Origin: CAYTLW01 sp964438735
GTDB taxonomy: Bacteria > Myxococcota_A > UBA9042
Reading direction: 5' to 3'
DNA length: 64,000 nt
Assembly: GCA_964438735.1 (NCBI GenBank)
Contig: CAYTLW010000008.1
Coordinates: 52,349 to 116,348, forward strand
The notes beneath the pieces are model-generated. The model was not told the origin of the DNA. It was given only the letters and a program-made list of their open reading frames with translations, and made no database searches. Positions 58,665 to 64,000 of this stretch are shown in pieces; position 1 is the first letter of the stretch, and every line of letters starts with the position of its first letter. The translations under genes were made by a program, and so were the position numbers.

Positions 58665-60986
58665 TTGGACTTTGAGCGCACCTTCGTTGGCGTCTCCTAC
58701 GGCCTGGTGATCGTGGCCTTTCTGGCCGTGGCGCTGAGCGGTGAGATCGGCTGGATCGCGCCGGCGATCTTCGCCACCTGCGTGGTGATCAGCGTCTTCC
58801 GGCGCACCGACGGGCCGCCACGTCGACGCACGGCGGAGCTGTGGACGGCGTTTCTCTTCCTCGCCTTCGGCACCCTGGTCCTGTGGTCCATCAACGACGG
58901 CAACTGGCTGCTGCACGCGCTCGAGTTCGCCCTGCTGATGACCATCAGCCGCCTCTTCCAGCGCCGCTTCGCCAAGGACTACCTGCAGCTCTATGCCCTG
59001 ACCTTCCTGCTGATGCTGGTGGCGGCGGTGATCCACCCATCGCTGACATTCGCCATCAGCTTCCTGGTCTACACGGTGCTCGCCATCTGGGGCCTGACCA
59101 TGGTGCACCTGGTGGCCGACATCGAGGTACAGACGCGCACGGGACCCGAACACCTGCTGCCGCCGGCCAAGCCTTGGTTCGGCTGGCTGCCCTGGCGCCG
59201 AAAGCGCGCCCTGGCGACCAAGGAGGGCGAGCCCTTGCCGGAGTCGCCCGTGGCTGCCGAGACCCTGGCCTGGCGTCGTCGACGTTTGATCGGCGGCGGC
59301 TTCCTGCTGGTGTCGAGCCTGATGGCTATCGGTGTGCTGCTGGGTTCGATGGTCTTCTTCTTCCTCTTCCCCCGCCTGGGCATGGGGTTCTTCTTCGCCC
59401 AGACCCGGAACTCGCAGTCGGTGGTGGGCTTCTCCGATGAGGTCAAGCTGGGCAACTTCGGCAAGCTGAAGTCCTCGGCCCAGGTGGTCATGCGGGTGCG
59501 CTTCCCGGAAAACCCGCCCCGTCTCCAGGAGCCCATGCGCATCCGCGGTCTGAGCTTCGATCGCTGGCAGAACAACGGCTGGACGCGGCTGACCGACCCG
59601 GACTGGGAGCTGATGCATCGCGGCGATCGCTACGGTATCCCGGGCAATCGCCGGGTACGTCGGCAATTTGAGCGCACCTGGCTGGCCGAGATCTATCTCG
59701 AACCCATCGACGCGGACATCAAGGTGCTCTTCGCGCCGCCGCGCACCCAGTGGGTCGAGTTCCTGGACAGCCAGTACGACAACCTGCGCGGTCGACGCAA
59801 GGCGGTGCGCCAGTCGGTCAGCGGTGACCTGAGCTTCAAGGCGCCGCTGGACACGGCGATCAGCTACCGCATCCAGGCCATCGAGCCCATCGACGACGCC
59901 CGCCGTCGCCTGATCTTGAATCGCGCCACCGGCAAGGTGCCACGCTGGGTGAAGGATCGATGGACGGAGCTGCCGGCGAACATCGACCCCCGGATCGAGG
60001 AGCTGGCCCGCACGCTGAGCAAAGGCCAGCAGAGTACCTTCGGCGTCGCCACGGCCATCGAACGGGGCCTGCGCCGCGGCTGGACCTACAGTCTCGAGGG
60101 GGACCAGGACGCCGACGCGCCGCTGGAGGACTTCCTGTTCGGCAACAAGCGCGGCCACTGCGAGTACTTCGCCACGGCCATGGTCCTGATGTTGCGTACG
60201 CTGGGCCACCCGGCGCGCGTGGTCAACGGCTTCTATGGCGGCCAGTACAACGGTTTTGGTGACTACCGCATGATTCGCCAGGCGGACGCTCACAGCTGGG
60301 TCGAGGTCTTCTTCCCGCATCGAGGCTGGCGCACATTCGAGCCCACCCCGCCCTCGGGCCAGCTTGGCCTGGTGGACGATGGGCTCCTGTCCACCGCCCG
60401 CCGTCTCGCCGATAGCGCGGCCATGCTCTGGTACACCTGGGTGGTGGAATACGACCTGGAGCGCCAGGTGGCCATGTTCCGCGACGTGGGGCGGGCGCTG
60501 CGTAAGTTCGGCGGCGGTCTGCGCCTGTCTTCAGGCGGAGCCATGGCGTCCGCCGACTCCGCGCCGAGCGACGTGCCCAAGAAGGTGCAGGCCCTGCCTT
60601 GGGCGCAGGCGCTGGCGGGCTTGAGCCTGCTGCTGCTGATGGGTTGGGCGGCCCGACGCTGGTGGCTGGGGCGCGGCGCCAAGGTGGCCGTCTTCGACCG
60701 CCGACTGGCCCGTCTGAAGCGACGGCTGGAGCGGCGCTTGCGGGGCCTGGGCGTGCCCCGGCTGCGCTGGCAGACCTGGCAGCTGGTCGCCGTCGCGGTG
60801 GCCGAGCGCGACGTCGACACCGGCCAGGCGTTGGCCCGTTTTGCCGAAGCGTGGGATCAGGCCCGCTTCGGGCGCGATGGCGCCGAATCTCATCGGCTGC
60901 AGGCCTTGAGCGCAGGCGAGCGCGCGGACCGCCGGCTGGCCGCCCTGCTGACCCGTGAGCGGAAGCAACGCCGTAGCCGCTCCTGA
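58665..60986 (+). CDS. DUF3488/transglutaminase-like membrane protein (TgpA-type)
   Basis: A 773-residue membrane protein. TTG 58665 has GGAG 6 nt before it; GTG 58653 has none. About six N-terminal TM segments, a periplasmic transglutaminase-like domain (about 290-620), one C-terminal TM (ALAGLSLLLLMGWAA) and a basic cytosolic tail. The triad is visible: Cys499 in GHCEYFA, His543 in DAHSWVE, and FEPTPP with Glu in place of the usual Asp. Substrates are unknown. The Arg/Lys loop between TM3 and TM4 is long (PWRRKRALATKEG). It is the expected DUF58 partner. Confidence 0.88.
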   Translation: MDFERTFVGVSYGLVIVAFLAVALSGEIGWIAPAIFATCVVISVFRRTDGPPRRRTAELWTAFLFLAFGTLVLWSINDGNWLLHALEFALLMTISRLFQRRFAKDYLQLYALTFLLMLVAAVIHPSLTFAISFLVYTVLAIWGLTMVHLVADIEVQTRTGPEHLLPPAKPWFGWLPWRRKRALATKEGEPLPESPVAAETLAWRRRRLIGGGFLLVSSLMAIGVLLGSMVFFFLFPRLGMGFFFAQTRNSQSVVGFSDEVKLGNFGKLKSSAQVVMRVRFPENPPRLQEPMRIRGLSFDRWQNNGWTRLTDPDWELMHRGDRYGIPGNRRVRRQFERTWLAEIYLEPIDADIKVLFAPPRTQWVEFLDSQYDNLRGRRKAVRQSVSGDLSFKAPLDTAISYRIQAIEPIDDARRRLILNRATGKVPRWVKDRWTELPANIDPRIEELARTLSKGQQSTFGVATAIERGLRRGWTYSLEGDQDADAPLEDFLFGNKRGHCEYFATAMVLMLRTLGHPARVVNGFYGGQYNGFGDYRMIRQADAHSWVEVFFPHRGWRTFEPTPPSGQLGLVDDGLLSTARRLADSAAMLWYTWVVEYDLERQVAMFRDVGRALRKFGGGLRLSSGGAMASADSAPSDVPKKVQALPWAQALAGLSLLLLMGWAARRWWLGRGAKVAVFDRRLARLKRRLERRLRGLGVPRLRWQTWQLVAVAVAERDVDTGQALARFAEAWDQARFGRDGAESHRLQALSAGERADRRLAALLTRERKQRRSRS

Positions 60987-61089
60987 GTGGGTCTGGGGGC
61001 CCCGGGGGCGGCGGTCGGCTGCTTGCGCTGCGGCCCGGCAGCGACCACAATGTCTGGCGATGGCGCGCCTTGCGCTGGAGAGACGCCCG

Positions 61090-61839
61090 ATGATCGCCTA
61101 CCGCCTCGGCAACAGCACCACGGCGCGCCTCGCCTCGGCCCTCCTGATCGGCGCCTTCGTGGCCGGTCCGATGCTGGTGCAGAGCGCCGAAGCCCGCCGT
61201 CGTCGTCGGGGCAGAAAGGCCAAGGTCGTCAAGAAGACCACGCTCGAGATCATGTCCATGACCCGCGGCGCCAAGGTCTTCATCAACGACAAGCTCGTTG
61301 GCGAGGTGCCGCTGGCCGAGCCCGTTGCGCTCGCTCCGGGTCGGGCACACGTCATCCGCCTGACCAAGCGGGGCTTCACCCCCTTCGTCGACACGGTGCG
61401 CATCAAGCGAGGCCAGCAGAAGGAGATCGAGGCCGACCTGGTGCCCTCGGGCGGAGTGGTCAAGATCAAGTGCAACATCCGCCGCGCCCAGGTGCTGCTC
61501 GATGGCAAACCCATCGGCCGAACGCCCTTTGACGGCGACGTGGAGCCCGGACGTCACACCCTGCAGGTGGTGGCGCCCGGCAAGCTGCAGGATACGCGTG
61601 TCATCGAGGTCAAGGCCGGCGAGTCCCTGGACCTGACGGTGGACCTGAAGGACATCCCACCGCCTATCGTCGAGAAGGATGATTCCATCTTCGGCGCCTG
61701 GTGGTTCTGGACCGCGGTGGGCGTGACGGTGCTCGGCGGCGTGACCGTCGGCGTGCTCTCCGGGCGCGAGATAGAGGTCGCAGCTGAAGACAGGCTTTGC
61801 GACCCGTCCTGCCAGACGATCACCATCGGCGGCCCCTGA
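61090..61839 (+). CDS. PEGA domain protein
   Basis: A 249-residue secreted or membrane-bound protein. ATG 61090 with GGAGAG upstream; the upstream frame extension is rejected. A signal peptide (LASALLIGAFVAGPMLVQSAEA) is followed by a very basic stretch (RRRRRGRKAKVVKK). Two PEGA-type units follow (GAKVFINDKLVGEVPLAEPVALAPGRAHVIRLTKRGF and RAQVLLDGKPIGRTPFDGDVEPGRHTLQV). A C-terminal TM segment (WWFWTAVGVTVLGGVTVGVL) anchors it. PEGA domains bind surface-layer or cell-wall structures. Two cysteines near the C-terminus (CDPSC) may bridge. Convergent with the CNNM gene. Confidence 0.85.
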   Translation: MIAYRLGNSTTARLASALLIGAFVAGPMLVQSAEARRRRRGRKAKVVKKTTLEIMSMTRGAKVFINDKLVGEVPLAEPVALAPGRAHVIRLTKRGFTPFVDTVRIKRGQQKEIEADLVPSGGVVKIKCNIRRAQVLLDGKPIGRTPFDGDVEPGRHTLQVVAPGKLQDTRVIEVKAGESLDLTVDLKDIPPPIVEKDDSIFGAWWFWTAVGVTVLGGVTVGVLSGREIEVAAEDRLCDPSCQTITIGGP

Positions 61840-61883
61840 GCGCGCGGCCCCGGCCAGATCTCAGATCTCACATCCGATAGCGG

Positions 61884-63227
61884 CTATTCGTCCGCGTCTG
61901 CGTCTTCGTCCGAGCCGTCGCTCTCGGGCGTCCAGAGCAGCTCGACCCGCAGCGGTCGCTTGTCGTCGGCTTCGAGCACCTTGAGGTGCACGTCGTTCCA
62001 GTCGAACTCGTAGCCGACTTCTGGCACCTTGCCGCTCTGCTCGATGACGAATCCGGCCAGTGTGCTGTAGGTCTCGCTCTCGGGCAGGGCGAATTCGAGC
62101 ATCTCCTCCAATTCGCGGATCTCGGCGCTGGCGTCCACGGACCAGGTGTTTTCACCGGTCGCTTCCAGCAGGCGCTCGACGTGGTCGTATTCGTCGTAGA
62201 TCTCGCCGACCAGCTCCTCGAGCACGTCTTCGAGGGTGACGATGCCCGAGGTGCCGCCATGCTCGTCGACCACGATGGCCATGTGCATCTTGCGGGACTT
62301 GAACTCCTGCAGCACCTCGCTGGCCTTCTGCCGCTCGGGTACGAACATGGGCGCAGCCAGGTGGTCGGCCAGTTGGAAGGGCGCTCGATCGCGCGCTTCG
62401 AGATAGCCGATGATGTTCTTGGCGTAGAAGATGCCGGGCACGTTGTCGGGCGAGCCATCGTAGACCGGATAGCGCGAGAACCCGGTCTCCGCGACCAGGT
62501 CCAGCACCTCTTCGAGCGAGGCGTCCAGGTCGAGGCCGCGCACCTGGATGCGCGGCGTCATGATCGCCCGCAGGGAGACCTCCCAGAGCTCGAAGACGTT
62601 CTGCAACATCTCGCCGCGATCGGCCTCGATGGAGCCCTCCTCGCTGCCGATGCGGACCATGTCCTCGACCTCTTCTTCACTGACCAGGTAGCCGTTCTTG
62701 CTGGTGTCGACGCCGAGCAGACCGACCAGCTTGCGGGCCACCCACGCCAGGGTTCCGGTGACGTGGTGGCTGAGTCGGTGGAAGCCCCAGATCAGCCAGA
62801 AAGGCCGCAGGAACCACTCCGGATGCGTCTTGGCCAGGGTCTTGGGCGCGATCTCGCCGCCGATGAGCACGGCCATGGTCAGGACGAAGACGCCGATGCT
62901 CACAGTGTGGTCGGACAAGAAGGCGGGTAGCACGCCGCTGTGGCTCAGATCGATGGCCAGGGCCGTGGTGAGCGCCGAGGCGATGATGTTGACCAGGGTG
63001 TTGCCGGCCAGCAGCGTGGTGAGGATCGAGGCGGGATCTTCGAGCCAGCGGCGGAGGAACTTCTTGGGTCCGCGGCCGTCGTCGATCAGTCGGCGGACAC
63101 GCGCCTCACCCATGCTGGTGATGGCCGTCTCCGAGCCAGCGAACAGGAATGAAAGTAGCAGGCAGGTCGCGATCGCGACGATCGTAGAGAGGGGGTCGTC
63201 ACTGCCGCCCGTCGATGCTGGGTCCAA
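61884..63227 (-). CDS. CNNM/CorC-HlyC family transporter-like protein
   Basis: A 447-residue protein with the DUF21 (CNNM) transmembrane domain (about 10-195: three to four TM), a CBS pair (about 215-335: VSEEEVEDMVRIGSEEG, IMTPRIQVRGLD, HGGTSGIVTLEDVLEELVGEI) and the C-terminal CorC_HlyC domain (about 350-430). This family is linked to magnesium/cobalt efflux and cytoplasmic ion homeostasis. The start is TTG 63227 with AGGAAGG 6 nt upstream; no better ATG exists. Tail is acidic (Asp/Glu). It is often near ybeY, but here the two are at opposite ends of the window. Confidence 0.93.
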   Translation of the reverse strand: MDPASTGGSDDPLSTIVAIATCLLLSFLFAGSETAITSMGEARVRRLIDDGRGPKKFLRRWLEDPASILTTLLAGNTLVNIIASALTTALAIDLSHSGVLPAFLSDHTVSIGVFVLTMAVLIGGEIAPKTLAKTHPEWFLRPFWLIWGFHRLSHHVTGTLAWVARKLVGLLGVDTSKNGYLVSEEEVEDMVRIGSEEGSIEADRGEMLQNVFELWEVSLRAIMTPRIQVRGLDLDASLEEVLDLVAETGFSRYPVYDGSPDNVPGIFYAKNIIGYLEARDRAPFQLADHLAAPMFVPERQKASEVLQEFKSRKMHMAIVVDEHGGTSGIVTLEDVLEELVGEIYDEYDHVERLLEATGENTWSVDASAEIRELEEMLEFALPESETYSTLAGFVIEQSGKVPEVGYEFDWNDVHLKVLEADDKRPLRVELLWTPESDGSDEDADADE

Positions 63228-63357
63228 TTCGAGCCTTCCTTATGCTGCGACTTCGCAACGTTGCGAGCCCCAAAATACCACGGGCTCCAGAGGCGGGCAA
63301 ACCCCCTTTATCCCGCGTCGTCGGCCGGGGCTTGCTGATGCCCCGGGCGCGTTCGAT

Positions 63358-63849
63358 CTATGGCTTCTTGGCGGCGCAGACCTTGCGCGCTGTGGAGAAT
63401 ACGCCGCTGTACCCGTTGGCGTTGGTCAGGCAGAAGGGCAGGGCCGGATTCAGCGCCTGGCAGTCGGCGTCGCTGCTGCAGGTGGCCCCGCACTCCTTCT
63501 GCACGGGTTTGGCGGCGCCGATGAGGCAGGTGTAGCCCTGGCCGCTGATGTTGTCGGCGTCGCATTGCGAGCCGGCGCCGCAGCTGCAGTCCTTGGTGCA
63601 GACGCCCTTGGTGTGGTCGTTGATGAGCTGCAGGGCGCCGAGCTTGCAGTAGCCGTACTGACAATCATCGGCCTTGGTGCACTCCTCGCCGTGACGCTTG
63701 CCGTCCGGATACGAGATCTTGGTCGATTTCTGGCAGTCGGTCTCGAAGGGCTTGTCCGCCGGGCTGCTGCCGAAGCTCTCGCAGCCGCCGATGAACATGG
63801 CCAGGGTGATGGCCAGGGCGGCCAGGGTCGCGATTGCTTGCCGCATCAT
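63358..63849 (-). CDS. Cys-rich lipoprotein
   Basis: A 163-residue lipoprotein. ATG 63849 (or adjacent ATG 63846) follows GGAGGAAGAG. Lipobox FIGGC (about residue 22). The rest holds about 14 cysteines in short units (CTKADDCQYGYC, CTKDCSCGAGSQC, CGATCSSDADCQALNP), similar to the Cys-rich tail of the protein at 18577. Probably disulfide-bonded in the periplasm or on the surface. No enzymatic motif. Confidence 0.8.
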   Translation of the reverse strand: MMRQAIATLAALAITLAMFIGGCESFGSSPADKPFETDCQKSTKISYPDGKRHGEECTKADDCQYGYCKLGALQLINDHTKGVCTKDCSCGAGSQCDADNISGQGYTCLIGAAKPVQKECGATCSSDADCQALNPALPFCLTNANGYSGVFSTARKVCAAKKP

Positions 63850-63963
63850 CTCTTCCTCCCGGGACGTGGCCCGAAGCCGACCGCATGCATTCTGGTGGCG
63901 ACCGGGATCATAGTCAGGCGGGTCCCCGTCCTGCAAGCGCAACGCACCCATGGCGCCTGGACT

Positions 63964-63999
63964 TCAACCATCGGTGCAGAGGCTGGCGCAGGTGCCGCC
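63964..63999 (-). CDS. Possible 3' end of an upstream Cys-rich gene (partial)
   Basis: On the minus strand, the frame from base 63999 reads GGTCASLCTDG and then stops (TGA at 63966-63964). The short Cys-Ser-Cys pattern resembles the end of a Cys-rich lipoprotein cut off by the window edge, on the same strand as the gene at 63358. Only 11 codons are visible, so this is tentative. Confidence 0.22.
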   Translation of the reverse strand, partial: GGTCASLCTDG

Positions 64000-64000
64000 G

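Overview
The window (about 64 kb, GC-rich, coding density near 95%) looks like a chromosomal segment of a Myxococcota/Bradymonadota-type delta-lineage bacterium. The pointers are several secreted lipoproteins built from lamin-tail domains, calcium-binding thrombospondin type 3 repeats and CxDGN-type Cys-rich repeats; a FHA-GAF sigma-54 activator; an rpoN-ptsN-rapZ-ptsH-ptsI cluster; a large protein fusing pentapeptide repeats to a kinase fold; and single TPR or PEGA surface proteins. No tRNA, rRNA, CRISPR array, insertion sequence or prophage was seen, and no gene-free stretch exceeds 300 bases.

Layout. 0-6.2 kb: end of ybeY, two coupled secreted proteins, a small lipoprotein, a GCS2-type glutamate-cysteine ligase and a polytopic membrane protein. 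6.3-7.8 kb: a secreted metallophosphatase-like gene interrupted by one in-frame TGA, treated here as a probable selenoprotein. 8-21 kb: surface lipoproteins, a TPR protein, a sigma-54 activator and the pentapeptide/TPR/kinase fusion. 21-26.8 kb: a WYL regulator with der, era and an rdgB-rsmB fusion. 27-32 kb: Cys-rich lipoprotein, tetraheme metallophosphatase-like lipoprotein, beta-barrel candidate, YkgJ protein and mepA. 32.1-37.1 kb: nitrogen-type PTS operon headed by rpoN. 37.4-41.4 kb: dnaJ, then rplY-pth-rpsF-rpsR-rplI closed by a terminator. 41.4-50.1 kb: ExbB/ExbD pair, DHH phosphoesterase with a BFD [2Fe-2S] protein, a type IV pilin, miaB and lipoproteins. 50.1-54.6 kb: ttcA, a PilB/GspE ATPase, hslO and a bolA-grxD pair. 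54.7-64 kb: a small secreted protein, a GH57-like protein without its catalytic residues, a DUF58-transglutaminase pair, a PEGA protein, a CNNM/CorC transporter-like protein and a Cys-rich lipoprotein.

The standout observation is at 6,327-7,772. The frame is continuous on both sides of a single TGA at 6,696-6,698; the TGA occupies the second Cys of a PCGC motif that is intact in a distant paralogue 21 kb away (28,029); and a 7-bp stem with a GGUCUU loop starts 11 nt after the TGA, as expected of a bacterial SECIS. Other notable points are the RdgB-RsmB and pentapeptide-TPR-kinase fusions, the catalytically degenerate GH57 protein next to DUF58/transglutaminase genes, a two-hairpin leader before rpsF, and a candidate sigma-54 promoter before the pilin gene. 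Start codons were chosen from Shine-Dalgarno sequences, gene overlaps and signal peptides; several are GTG or TTG.
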